The position numbers and the translations under genes were made by a program. A stretch of 45,826 nt of DNA from Streptomyces sp. CC53 (GTDB lineage: Bacteria; Actinomycetota; Actinomycetes; Streptomycetales; Streptomycetaceae): contig NZ_MKXB01000072.1 of the NCBI RefSeq assembly GCF_001865245.1, positions 3,987 through 49,812 of the forward strand, written 5' to 3'. The stretch's first letter is position 1, and each line of letters opens with the position of its first letter. Below are positions 1 to 7,065 of the stretch, piece by piece. The notes under the pieces were generated by a model that was not told the DNA's origin, made no database searches, and was given only the letters and a program-made list of their open reading frames with translations.

Positions 1-107
1 GCCCGCACCACCGCGACCGGCACGGCCACCCCGCCGACCAGGCACACGACGGCCGCCGCCTCCGCCCCCAGGGCGCCCCAGACGAGCCCCCGCAGCGCCC
101 GCCTCAC
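1..107 (-). CDS. Membrane protein, 5' end only
   Basis: Only the first 35 codons are in the window; the gene runs off the left edge. It begins at a GTG whose last two bases lie in the TGA stop of the upstream MerR gene (GTGA overlap), so the two are probably translationally coupled. The peptide starts RRALRGLVWG and then enters a hydrophobic stretch (AAAVVCLVGG), typical of a first transmembrane helix. MerR regulators in this arrangement often control the membrane protein or transporter they are co-transcribed with; that link is inference from position. The family cannot be named from this fragment. Confidence 0.6.
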   Translation of the reverse strand, partial: MRRALRGLVWGALGAEAAAVVCLVGGVAVPVAVVR

Positions 108-889
108 CGCTCCTCACCCGCCGCCAGCCGCAGCGCGCGCAGTACCACCGCGGCCTGCGCGGGCGACAGCTCCCCCAGGAACACCCGCGCGAAGTCCCGC
201 TCGGCCGCCGCGTCCGGCACGGTCACCCCCTGCGCCACCTCCTCCGGCAGCAGCGCCACCAGCTCCCGCGCCGCCTCCTCCACCCGGACGTCCCCGGGGT
301 CGGCGTCCGCCAGCGCGTCGAGCCGCTCGTAGAACGCGTACGCCCGCTCCAGCGCCCCGGGCTCCGCGACGGCCTCGCGCATGGCCCCCACCAGCCGGGC
401 CCCCTCCCCGCCCCCCGGGGCGTCCTCCAGCAGGGCCAGCAACTCCCGGTCGAGCGCCGCGGCGCGCGGCTCCGGCCGCCCGCGCTCCGCACTGAGGCGC
501 GCCATGTCGGCGAACAGCGCGGCGAGCCCCGGCGACACCGGCCCCTCCGCGGGCAGCCGCCCCTCCCGCGCCTGCTCCAGCAGCACCGCCAGCTGCCCCC
601 GCCGCGCCTCCAGCCCGGCCTGCTCCCGCGCCAGGTCCGCGTCCAGCTCCTCCAGCACCTCCACGAGCTCCCGCCCCGCGTCGTCGGCGAGGACGTCCCG
701 CACCTCGTCCAGGGACAGCCCCAGCCCGGTGAGGCGCCGCACCCGCGCCAGCAGCACGGCGTCCCGCAGCGTGTACTCCCGGTACCCGTTGGCCCGCCGC
801 TGCGGCTCCGGCAGCAGCCCGATCCGGTGGTAGTGCCGCACGGCCCGCGTGCTCACCCCGACCAGCCCGGCGATCTCTCCGATTCTCAT
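104..889 (-). CDS. MerR family transcriptional regulator
   Basis: A 261-residue cytoplasmic DNA-binding regulator. Residues 1-70 are a canonical MerR winged helix: MRIGEIAGLVGVSTRAVRHY, then the YHRIGLLPEP turn and NGYREY wing. A coiled-coil dimerisation helix follows (about 75-110). The C-terminal 150 residues are rich in Ala, Glu and Leu, lack a cysteine metal-binding loop and resemble no sensor domain I know, so the effector is unknown and a metal sensor is unlikely. The ATG at 889 lies 7 bases from the -10 hexamer of a MerR-type promoter, so the mRNA is probably leaderless. Its stop overlaps the start of the membrane-protein gene downstream, a likely target. Confidence 0.9.
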   Translation of the reverse strand: MRIGEIAGLVGVSTRAVRHYHRIGLLPEPQRRANGYREYTLRDAVLLARVRRLTGLGLSLDEVRDVLADDAGRELVEVLEELDADLAREQAGLEARRGQLAVLLEQAREGRLPAEGPVSPGLAALFADMARLSAERGRPEPRAAALDRELLALLEDAPGGGEGARLVGAMREAVAEPGALERAYAFYERLDALADADPGDVRVEEAARELVALLPEEVAQGVTVPDAAAERDFARVFLGELSPAQAAVVLRALRLAAGEER

Positions 890-895
890 GCGGCC

Positions 896-926
896 AGTAG
901 AAACGTTGACGCCGCGACAAGGTCAA
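896..926 (-). promoter_or_regulatory. MerR-type promoter and operator, probably autoregulatory
   Basis: On the minus strand a -35 hexamer TTGACC (921-926) and a -10 hexamer TCTACT (896-901) are separated by 19 bp, the elongated spacer typical of MerR-activated promoters. An inverted repeat TTGAC/GTCAA (906-910 and 922-926) overlaps the -35 box and spacer and is a good operator candidate. The -10 box ends 6 bases before the MerR ATG, which predicts a leaderless transcript. Confidence 0.65.
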
Positions 927-964
927 GCGCACCGGTCGGCACCAGCGGGTACGATGACCAGCAC

Positions 965-1376
965 GGCAGACGAGCCGGGCGGGCGGCCGCGTGGGGACCC
1001 TTCGGGATCCCCCCGAGGAACGTCCGGGCTCCACAGGGCAGGGTGGTGGGTAACGCCCACCCGGGGTGACCCGCGGGACAGTGCCACAGAAAGCAGACCG
1101 CCGGGGGCCTCGGCCGCCGGTAAGGGTGAAACGGTGGTGTAAGAGACCACCAGCGCCTGAGGTGACTCAGGCGGCTCGGTAAACCCCACCCGGAGCAAGG
1201 TCAAGAGGGACCGCCTCGCGGTGGTCCTGCGCGGACGATCGAGGGCTGCCCGCCCGAGTCCGCGGGTAGACCGCACGAGACCGGCGGCAACGCCGGTCCT
1301 AGATGGATGGCCGTCGCCGTGAGGCCCGCGAGGACCCCACGGAACAGAACCCGGCGTACAGCCCGACTCGTCTGCC
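965..1376 (+). ncRNA. rnpB: RNase P RNA (M1 RNA), type A, actinobacterial
   Basis: The catalytic RNA of RNase P, which trims the 5' leader of pre-tRNAs. The 5' strand GGCAGACGAG (965-974) pairs with CTCGTCTGCC (1367-1376) to form helix P1. The conserved core is easily recognised: GAGGAACGTCCGGGCTCCA near 1014, CCGGTAAGGGTGAAACGGTG near 1119, AGACCGCACGAGACC near 1267 and CCCCACGGAACAGAACCCGG near 1334. A possible -10 TACGAT lies at 950-955. The final bases of the gene are the attachment core of the island that follows. The RNA itself stays complete because the integrated copy restores the P1 3' strand. Confidence 0.95.
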
Positions 1377-1520
1377 GCCCCTTCGGGGGCAGGCCTCTGA
1401 TCAGGGGTTTTGCCTGGGCAGGGGCCACTTCTATGCCTCCGCAGCCGAGTGATCGTTGCTCACTCTTTGTAGCTGTTTCCGGGTGTTTCTCGGTGCTGTG
1501 TGGCGATCCTGTGGCGGTGA
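1353..1520 (+). repeat. Left attachment repeat (R1) at the rnpB 3' end
   Basis: 168 bp starting GGCGTACAGCCCGACTCG. It recurs almost unchanged at 8117-8284, with only a few substitutions and local base differences around 1395-1407. The first 24 bases are the 3' end of rnpB. Next comes a GCCCC-TTCG-GGGGC hairpin (about 1377-1391), probably the rnpB terminator or part of the attachment arm. Interpreted as attL of an integrative element. Confidence 0.8.
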
Positions 1521-1651
1521 CGACGCCCTGCTGAGCCGATCGTGAGCGGGCCGTATGAAGGGTCCCACCTCGTCTGGCGCACTCAGGTCGCCGCCCGATT
1601 GCACTCACGGTTCCGTAGGAGAAGGACGCACGACAGCAGGAGCGCACGCAC

Positions 1652-2209
1652 GTGAGCGACCTACACGAAGATGAAACGGCGCGAAGCTGGGTTGTCCAGG
1701 CAATTGACGTATTGGCCATGGACACCCTGTGGACACGTCAGCTTGGTTCCGACCATATGACCCCCGACGAGATGAGGAGTATGGCTGATCTCGGTGACGG
1801 GCTTCGCGAGGCGTGGTTGCGCCTGACAAGTGATGCGGCGCTTAATCAGATCGACAGGTACATGCATCGCCATGCCGACCGAGCTGCTCGTCTCGCTGCT
1901 CGTCATGGGCCCGAAGGTGTGCCGATGGAACGGTCTGCGCTCGCGAAGCGGGCCCACAGTTCCGTTGGTGTCCTCCGTGAACTTCACGGCCTCGAAGCGT
2001 TCACCCTGGAAGGGAAGATCGACAGTTTGCGTGCCGAGGTCTGGACTCCTGGTGACCTTTCAGAGCAGGCCATTTGCGCACTGCTCTTTCTTAGCTCCGT
2101 CGTGGCGCTTGTGGTCGGGCTCGCCGAGGTTGCCGGCGGGCTGTGGACCTGGTTCCTCGCTTCGAAGTGCCGGAACGTCGCCTTGGGGTTCGGCGAGGGT
2201 GGAGGGTGA
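1652..2209 (+). CDS. Hypothetical protein with C-terminal membrane segment
   Basis: A 185-residue protein I do not recognise. The GTG start has a good ribosome site (AGGAG at about 1639). The N-terminal 135 residues are soluble, mostly helical and charged, with a His/Arg-rich stretch around 68-85 (RYMHRHADRAARLAARHG). Residues 140-170 form one long hydrophobic segment (ICALLFLSSVVALVVGLAEV) followed by a short SKCRN tail ending in GEGGG. That suggests a tail-anchored or single-pass membrane protein with the bulk in the cytoplasm. It stands alone on the plus strand, first in element A, and converges on the JmjC operon. Function unknown. Confidence 0.65.
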   Translation: MSDLHEDETARSWVVQAIDVLAMDTLWTRQLGSDHMTPDEMRSMADLGDGLREAWLRLTSDAALNQIDRYMHRHADRAARLAARHGPEGVPMERSALAKRAHSSVGVLRELHGLEAFTLEGKIDSLRAEVWTPGDLSEQAICALLFLSSVVALVVGLAEVAGGLWTWFLASKCRNVALGFGEGGG

Positions 2210-2380
2210 ACTCCGAAAGCGGCTGCCTGGCCCACGTGCTCCCATGCGGAGCCGCGCTCTTTCGGGCGGGGCTTTCGTGCTGCATCCATGATTCATGCCG
2301 TGTCGTCGCGCCGAGGTGCCAGAAGGCGTACGGCCTTGTCGCCGCGACGGCGAGCCGTGACGGCGACTGGAGTACACGAA

Positions 2381-2424
2381 GGCCCCGGCCCGTCCGCAAC
2401 GGGGGATGCGAACACGCCGGGGCC
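2381..2424 (-). terminator. Inverted repeat, probable terminator
   Basis: A 9-bp perfect inverted repeat, GGCCCCGGC (2381-2389) and GCCGGGGCC (2416-2424), lies just past the stop of the JmjC gene (2436) and 170 bp past the convergent 1652-2209 gene. It has no U-tract, as is usual in Streptomyces. The rest of 2210-2435 shows nothing else. Confidence 0.45.
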
Positions 2425-2435
2425 AGGGGCTGGCG

Positions 2436-3338
2436 TCAGGTGGTGTACTCCAGCTCAGTCACGGCGGCCTGGCGCATGGCCGAGGCGAGGTCGTTCATGT
2501 CGAGACCGTCCAGGTGTGCCCGAAGCGCCTGGCGAGCCTCGCGCATTCGGTCGGGCAGTGCTGGTCCAGTGATGTCGCCAGGCAGGATGACGCGACGGAA
2601 CTCCGGGTCCCCGATTGCCTCCGCTACGAGCTTCTCGACCAGCCACAGGGGCGTGCGCTCCCGGATGGCGAACGTCAGGTGGACGCTGTGCTCGTCCTCG
2701 TCGATCACACGAGGGTTGTGGACCCAGCCTCTTGGCAGAAGAAGCGACTGACCGGCCCGCAGGTCGAATTCCAGGTCCGGGCCCGCAGCTTCCCAGTCAG
2801 GGATGTAGTGGTCGCGCCAGACGCGCCACGACTCGTTGTACTCCCGCATCGGGGCCTCGACTGGTGGGCGCCAGAGCTGCCACCGCTTGATGCCGGCGAT
2901 CTGCACGATCACGGCCATCTGCTGATCCCAGTGATGGCGGAGGCCCTGGTTGCCAGGCGGGGTCAGGAAGGCGTGGATGTAGTTGGAGAAGCCCGTCTCT
3001 TCCTGAATGCCGCGCGAGACCTTCGCCATGAACGGGATGACTCGTTGCAGGTTGCCGAGCCGGATCGTGTACCCGTTGTCGTACAGCTTGCGGAGCCGAG
3101 CCGCGTCGGTGCGGGCATGGGTCATGTAGGCATTCTGGTTCAGTGACGGGGCCGGGGCTCGCACGACCGCGATCTCGCTTGCCGGCACGCACCCCGTGAA
3201 GGCGTAGCCCGAGAGGGAGTCCTCGGTGACCGCCTCGTCGAGCGCTGTCTTGCCGCGCTCGAATACACGCGGCTCGTCAGGCCACGTGTTCAGCAGTTCG
3301 ATCACGCCTTCGTCGGGCAGTAAGAGGCTCAGCGACAT
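2436..3338 (-). CDS. JmjC/cupin-fold Fe(II)/2-oxoglutarate oxygenase
   Basis: A 300-residue protein of the JmjC-domain (cupin_4, YcfD/ribosomal oxygenase-like) group, which hydroxylate protein or peptide side chains using Fe(II) and 2-oxoglutarate. The iron ligands are visible: HxD at H136-W137-D138 (RHHWDQ) and the distal His at H207 (PRGWVHNP). The core strands around KRWQLW (151-156) and AGQSLLLPRGW fit the double-stranded beta-helix. The ATG at 3338 has AAGGAG 8 bases upstream. It starts 12 bp after the stop of the 168-aa gene and is last in an operon with that gene and probably the DUF397 gene. Target unknown; a small neighbour protein or a ribosomal protein is possible. Confidence 0.85.
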   Translation of the reverse strand: MSLSLLLPDEGVIELLNTWPDEPRVFERGKTALDEAVTEDSLSGYAFTGCVPASEIAVVRAPAPSLNQNAYMTHARTDAARLRKLYDNGYTIRLGNLQRVIPFMAKVSRGIQEETGFSNYIHAFLTPPGNQGLRHHWDQQMAVIVQIAGIKRWQLWRPPVEAPMREYNESWRVWRDHYIPDWEAAGPDLEFDLRAGQSLLLPRGWVHNPRVIDEDEHSVHLTFAIRERTPLWLVEKLVAEAIGDPEFRRVILPGDITGPALPDRMREARQALRAHLDGLDMNDLASAMRQAAVTELEYTT

Positions 3339-3350
3339 GGCATCGACTCC

Positions 3351-3857
3351 TTATGACGGCGGGAGCGGGCAGGGGATCTCCGGATGGAACCGGTTCGGGC
3401 AGCAGACCACCGAGTACGAGATCAAGTTCTCGGAGGGCATGTAGTACACCCAGCTCACATCGACCCCACGAGGGAGTACGTCCTCGGCGTACTCCAGCTT
3501 CCAGTCGAGACCGCAGTACGCCTGGAGTCCGTCAGTGCGCTGGAACGGAGGATTCGCCTCGTAGTGCTTGGTCAGCCAGGCGAGGGCGACACCGACATCA
3601 GTCCAGGTGCGGTCAGCGGAGACCAGGCGTTTCTTCATGAGCCAGTAGCCGGTCATCGTCGGTGGCACGTTGCCCGACTGGAACTCGGAGGCAGCCTCGC
3701 GGTACCGGTTGAGGGTATCCACCTGCGTCTTGCTTTCGGGGTCCAGCACCATGGGGGCGCCATTGGGATGCGGTGGCCGCCGTCCCCCCTCCCGCCCGTA
3801 CACCTTCGATGTGCCGACCCATGGGCCGTACCCGTGCCAGTGTCCTGACCAGCTCAT
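3351..3857 (-). CDS. Hypothetical protein, JmjC operon partner
   Basis: 168 residues, start ATG at 3857 preceded by GGAAAGG. I recognise no family. The N-terminus is aromatic and glycine-rich (SWSGHWHGYGPWVGTSKVYG) and may be disordered. The middle (about 45-110) is a compact, Trp-containing region. The C-terminus has a Cys-Cys pair and a third Cys in a proline-rich tail (VVCCPNRFHPEIPCPLPPS). There is no signal peptide or membrane helix. Because it sits 12 bp before the JmjC gene it may be substrate, partner or chaperone of that oxygenase; this is inferred from position only. Confidence 0.7.
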   Translation of the reverse strand: MSWSGHWHGYGPWVGTSKVYGREGGRRPPHPNGAPMVLDPESKTQVDTLNRYREAASEFQSGNVPPTMTGYWLMKKRLVSADRTWTDVGVALAWLTKHYEANPPFQRTDGLQAYCGLDWKLEYAEDVLPRGVDVSWVYYMPSENLISYSVVCCPNRFHPEIPCPLPPS

Positions 3858-3946
3858 TTGCGCCTTTCCGGGGGGTGGGGCGGGCCGCCCTCGGCGATAC
3901 CAAGGGCGACCCGCTGAAGTGTCCGCCTGACCGAGGGGCAGCCAGG

Positions 3947-4180
3947 CTAGAGGGCGAGGGAGCGCTTCTGGGCCCAGCCGCGCGTGAAGTCGTCCAGCTC
4001 CTCCGCGGTGAACCGCAGCTCCAGGCCGGCGCCCTCCGGCTTGGTGTCCCGGATGACGAAGGCCGACTCCGCGCCGGGGATGGCGGCCACCTCGACGCAG
4101 GACTCGTGCTCGCCCTGGAGGTTGCCGCCGCAGTAGTTCTCGAACTGAGCGTCCGAGACGGGCAGGTTGTAGAGGTCCAT
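3947..4180 (-). CDS. DUF397 domain-containing protein
   Basis: A 77-residue DUF397 protein. The family core is visible: a GGN..G..SCVEVA segment (residues 18-32) with its cysteine, VIRDTK (42-47), and the C-terminal FTAEELDDFTRGW helix. DUF397 proteins are small actinobacterial partners of XRE/DUF5753 (WhiJ-type) regulators and often act antagonistically to them. Here no XRE gene is adjacent; the gene instead heads the operon that leads to the 168-aa protein and the JmjC oxygenase. The ATG at 4180 is preceded by GAGGAGG, spaced rather far (about 11 bases). The 89-bp gap to the next gene holds a CGCCCT/AGGGCG inverted repeat that could attenuate readthrough. Confidence 0.85.
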   Translation of the reverse strand: MDLYNLPVSDAQFENYCGGNLQGEHESCVEVAAIPGAESAFVIRDTKPEGAGLELRFTAEELDDFTRGWAQKRSLAL

Positions 4181-4248
4181 GAGGGGTAGTCCTCCTCAGT
4201 GCATCTGCTGTGCGGAGATTCGGTCCCCGCGCCGTCGTGCACTTGCGA

Positions 4249-4291
4249 CCCACCCCGGCCCGACCTGTCCTTGTCTCGGAGCCGGGGTGGG
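4249..4291 (-). terminator. Hairpin terminator
   Basis: An 11-bp perfect stem, CCCACCCCGGC (4249-4259) and GCCGGGGTGGG (4281-4291), with a 21-base loop. It follows the minus-strand pair ending at 4411 and precedes the DUF397-JmjC operon, so it probably insulates the two. Confidence 0.6.
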
Positions 4292-4410
4292 CGTTGAGTT
4301 CCGCCTCACGAGGGAAGGCCGCATGGGGGAGCGGGCTGAAGTGACCTCGGAGGCGGAAGATCACGTGGTCAGCCGCCAGTAAGCGGCCATGACCGAGACG
4401 GAGGCGAGAA

Positions 4411-4554
4411 TCACGAGGCCCTGGAAGACCCACTGACGCCAGCCGAGCGGACGCGCGTGTCGGCCTCCGGGGCGGCGAAGACGCCAAGCACCAGGGCGGC
4501 CACCAACGCGAGCAGCACCACGACGTACGCGATCTGTTGCGCCTTGGGGCTCAT
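4411..4554 (-). CDS. Small single-pass membrane protein
   Basis: A 47-residue protein starting at an ATG that overlaps the stop of the upstream gene (ATGA), so the two are translationally coupled. Residues 8-28 are one hydrophobic helix (IAYVVVLLALVAALVLGVFA) with a short KAQQ N-terminus and a polar, Arg/Ser-rich tail. I know no named family. Its size and coupling suggest it anchors or modulates the 119-aa partner; a holin-like or toxin-like role cannot be excluded. Confidence 0.6.
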   Translation of the reverse strand: MSPKAQQIAYVVVLLALVAALVLGVFAAPEADTRVRSAGVSGSSRAS

Positions 4555-4910
4555 GGCGCACTGAGCCCGTTCCTCTGGCTGTAGACCCACAGGAAGCGGC
4601 GCGTCAGGGTGGCCACCTCGCGCATGTAGAAGTAGGCGACGAAGGTCGGAGCGTCCTGCGAGGGGCGGCGGCTCAGGTCGAGGAGCGCGTAAGCCTGGCG
4701 GAACAGCTTTCTGACGGCTTCGTCCTCGTCCGCGCCCAAATCCTCGCTCACGAGCAGTTGCAGGTGGCCTGTCAGGATCGGCGTCTTCAGGTCGATCTGG
4801 TCGCGGGTCGTCGTGCCCAGCTCCATGAGGAGGGCGGCGTCGGTGCTGTCGCCGATCAGTTCCACATCGACGGGCCGGGCATCCTGCATCCGTGTCACGG
4901 TGATCACCAC
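4551..4910 (-). CDS. Hypothetical protein coupled to small membrane protein
   Basis: 119 residues from the GTG at 4910, chosen because GGGGAG lies just upstream; the open frame extends further (to 5072) but without a ribosome site. It begins VVITVTRMQDARPVDVELIG. There is an acidic middle (SEDLGADEDEAVRKLFRQ) and a helical C-terminus (YFYMREVATLTRRFLWVY). No signal, membrane segment or known motif. It is divergent from the 5105 gene, sharing a 194-bp intergenic region, and its stop overlaps the start of the 47-residue membrane protein. Confidence 0.6.
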   Translation of the reverse strand: MVITVTRMQDARPVDVELIGDSTDAALLMELGTTTRDQIDLKTPILTGHLQLLVSEDLGADEDEAVRKLFRQAYALLDLSRRPSQDAPTFVAYFYMREVATLTRRFLWVYSQRNGLSAP

Positions 4911-5004
4911 GCGTCTCCCCTCGGTGCCGCACGCTGCCGTGGGCTTCTTGGCTGCTTGGCTCGTTGACGAACGTAGAGCGGTCTCTTCCCAAGTCCCAAG
5001 CAGA

Positions 5005-5072
5005 TTGCGCGAGTTTGCAGCAGGTCGATTGACGGCGTCGAATTGTCTGGCGACCATCGTCTTGTCGCGCAA
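5005..5072. promoter_or_regulatory. Inverted-repeat pair in divergent intergenic region
   Basis: TTGCGCGA (5005-5012) and its exact reverse complement TCGCGCAA (5065-5072) flank a 52-bp interval between the divergent genes starting at 4910 and 5105. A TTGACG hexamer lies at 5029-5034. This is a plausible binding region for the XRE regulator encoded downstream, but it is only a pattern match. Confidence 0.3.
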
Positions 5073-5104
5073 ACCGGCGCAAGGCAGCGGATGGGAGAGA
5101 AGCC

Positions 5105-5506
5105 ATGAAGCTACGGTTCCTTGGTAAGAACTCCACCCCTGGAGACAGCCCCACCCTGTACGCGAGTGACCGGGACACCTACGTGATCCAAGGCTGGAAG
5201 GTGTACGCGAACGACTTGCTCATGCAGCTCGACGTGCCGGCGGGACAGACCGTCATCGAGGTGCCGACCGAGTTGTTCGAGCACCTGACCAAGGACGGCC
5301 ACGAGAACGGCGAGATCAAGCAGTTCACGGACCCGATCATGATCCTCACCGAACAGGGAACGTGTGTCCTTCAGGGCCCGGAGATGCACGATGCTGAAGC
5401 CCTGAGCCAGATGCGTATGCCCGACTACGAGACCTGCATCGAGGTCCCCAAGTCCTCGATCGCAGCCCTGCTGGAGGAGACGAGTGGACCTGATCACCAG
5501 CGCTGA
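5105..5506 (+). CDS. Hypothetical protein of whiJ/abaA-like module
   Basis: 133 residues, ATG with a GGAGAGAAG site upstream. The sequence (MKLRFLGKNSTPGDSPTLYA, YVIQGWKV, VIEVPTELFEHLTKDG) matches my memory of a conserved Streptomyces protein usually encoded immediately before DUF6879 and XRE-DUF5753 genes. It looks like a compact beta-rich cytoplasmic protein; no catalytic motif is seen. Its last 23 bases overlap the DUF6879 gene, implying coupled translation. Function unknown; in whiJ-type clusters such partners are thought to modulate the regulator. Confidence 0.75.
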   Translation: MKLRFLGKNSTPGDSPTLYASDRDTYVIQGWKVYANDLLMQLDVPAGQTVIEVPTELFEHLTKDGHENGEIKQFTDPIMILTEQGTCVLQGPEMHDAEALSQMRMPDYETCIEVPKSSIAALLEETSGPDHQR

Positions 5507-6008
5507 GCGCGACAAGCTGTTCAACAGGTTCGAGCGGGACGCCTTTCACCTGGAGCTGAGGGACGACTACGGCTCTCCCATCGAGGACACGCCGTACGCC
5601 CGATGGAAAAGGGGTGAGCCCGACGACTACGCCTGGCTCGACGACTGGAAGGCGCTGATGAAGCGCGTCACGGGCGAAGGCAAGACGGTACGTCGCGTCC
5701 GCGTGGTCACCGAGCCGCACAGCCAGTACGTCACCTGGGAGCACTCGCTCACCCGCCTCAACCTGGAGGTCGGTGAGGACATTCGCTGGCTGCCGCGACA
5801 GCGGCTGCCTGAAGGCGTCACCTTCCCCGTGAACGGGAACGACTGGTGGCTGTACGACGATCGACTTCTCGCCGTGGGCCACTTCGACGCTGAGGGGCGG
5901 GTGCTCGGGTCCGAGATCATCGAAGACCCCGACATCGTGACCGAGTGCATCCGCTTGCGTGACCTGCTCTGGGCTGTCGCCATCCCGCACGTCGAGTACA
6001 AGCCCTGA
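5484..6008 (+). CDS. DUF6879 family protein
   Basis: 174 residues from a GTG inside the end of the preceding gene. The N-terminus (FNRFERDAFHLELRDDYG), the central RRVRVVTEPHSQYVTWEH segment, and NDWWLYDDRLLAVGHFDAEG with a C-terminal PDIVTECIRLRDLLW helix are hallmarks of DUF6879, a domain found next to XRE-DUF5753 and DUF397 genes in Streptomyces. Cytoplasmic, no known activity. The XRE gene starts 7 bp after its stop, so the four genes from 5105 to 7058 look like one operon. Confidence 0.85.
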   Translation: MDLITSAERDKLFNRFERDAFHLELRDDYGSPIEDTPYARWKRGEPDDYAWLDDWKALMKRVTGEGKTVRRVRVVTEPHSQYVTWEHSLTRLNLEVGEDIRWLPRQRLPEGVTFPVNGNDWWLYDDRLLAVGHFDAEGRVLGSEIIEDPDIVTECIRLRDLLWAVAIPHVEYKP

Positions 6009-6015
6009 CTCATCA

Positions 6016-6870
6016 GTGAGCACGCAGGCACAAGAAGCACGTGAGGCGCTGGGTGCCCGGCTCCGCGGATTCCGCAAGGATGCGGGATTCATGAGCGGCC
6101 GGGCACTCGCCCGTGCACTCGGCTGGCAGGAGTCGAAGGTCTCACGGCTTGAAAACGGAAAGCAGAACGCCAGCGAGGAGGACATTAGGACCTGGTGCGC
6201 GGCGACGGGCCAGGAGCAACACGTCGATGACCTCGTAGCGACGGTGCGCCACATCGACGAGCTATGGCTTGAATGGCGTCGACAGCTCCAGACGGGCGCG
6301 GAAAAAAGGCAGAGCAAGGCTTTGCCGGTCTACGCGAAAACCAAGGTGTTCCGCATCTGGCATCCCACGCTAGTGTGGGGGACGCTGCAAACGCCAGAAT
6401 ATGCCGCAAAGACCTTCGAGCAGGTTGTCGCCTTCTATGAGGTCCCAAATGACACGGAAGCCGCAGTGGCGAAGCGGCTTGAGCGACAGCAGTACCTGTA
6501 TCGAGGGGGCCGGATTTTCAATGTGCTACTTGGCGAACAGGCCCTCTACACCAACTTCGGAGGCCCGGAGGTCATGATCGGACAGCTTGATCGACTGCTG
6601 TCCGCAATGCGCCTCCCGCGCCTGAGTTTGGGGCTGATCCCTCGATCTGCCGCCCTCAGCGTATGGCCGGGGAACTCATTCTCTATGTTCGACGACAGGC
6701 TTGTCCTGGTTGAGACCTACTCGGCGGAGTTCTCTGTTACGCAGCCTCGGGAGATCGAGCTGTATGCCAAGGCTTTCGCCTCGCTGAAGCAGTCGGCTGT
6801 ATACGGAAACTCCGCACGAGATCTCATCTTCACTGCGATGCAGCATTTCGAGCGCATGCCGCGCGACTAG
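6016..6870 (+). CDS. XRE-family regulator with DUF5753 domain (WhiJ-like)
   Basis: 284 residues from the GTG at 6016; no clear ribosome site is seen, so it probably depends on coupling. Residues 8-70 form an XRE helix-turn-helix (LRGFRKDAGFMSGRALARAL, SKVSRLENGKQNASEEDIRTW). Residues 90-275 are DUF5753, including IWHPTLVWGTLQTPEYA, QQYLYRGGRIFNVLLGEQAL, and the YSAEFSVTQPREIELYAKAF C-terminus. WhiJ and AbaA-type proteins of this architecture regulate development and antibiotic production together with DUF397 partners; here a DUF397 gene follows 14 bp downstream. Codon use is more A/T-tolerant than in the chromosomal genes, in keeping with horizontal transfer. Confidence 0.92.
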   Translation: MSTQAQEAREALGARLRGFRKDAGFMSGRALARALGWQESKVSRLENGKQNASEEDIRTWCAATGQEQHVDDLVATVRHIDELWLEWRRQLQTGAEKRQSKALPVYAKTKVFRIWHPTLVWGTLQTPEYAAKTFEQVVAFYEVPNDTEAAVAKRLERQQYLYRGGRIFNVLLGEQALYTNFGGPEVMIGQLDRLLSAMRLPRLSLGLIPRSAALSVWPGNSFSMFDDRLVLVETYSAEFSVTQPREIELYAKAFASLKQSAVYGNSARDLIFTAMQHFERMPRD

Positions 6871-6884
6871 AAGGGAAAAATCCT

Positions 6885-7058
6885 GTGAATCCGAACTGGC
6901 GCACCAGTTCCTACACGGGCACGGAAAACTGTGTGGAAGTGGCCGACAATGATCCGATGAAGGTCATGGTCCGAGACACCAAGGACCGTGACGGCGGAAT
7001 TCTAGTATTTCCGCCGTCGACTTGGGTTGAGTTCGTGGAATTCGCCCAGCAGTCGTAG
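6885..7058 (+). CDS. DUF397 domain-containing protein
   Basis: 57 residues, GTG start with AAGGGA 9 bases upstream. The full DUF397 pattern is present: NWRTSSYTGTENCVEVAD at the N-terminus, VMVRDTKDRDGGILVF in the middle, and a terminal WVEFVEFAQQS helix. It follows the XRE-DUF5753 gene in the usual whiJ-type order and probably forms the regulator/partner pair with it. It is short enough to be missed by length cutoffs. Confidence 0.88.
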   Translation: MNPNWRTSSYTGTENCVEVADNDPMKVMVRDTKDRDGGILVFPPSTWVEFVEFAQQS

Positions 7059-7065
7059 ACCTCTG

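Noticed and set aside
1377..1520. A short coding gene downstream of rnpB (MAVAVRPARTPRNRTRRTAR type frames)
   Set aside because: The frames cover rnpB and the attachment repeat and follow the repeat, not a protein; similar frames appear at each repeat copy in different phase.
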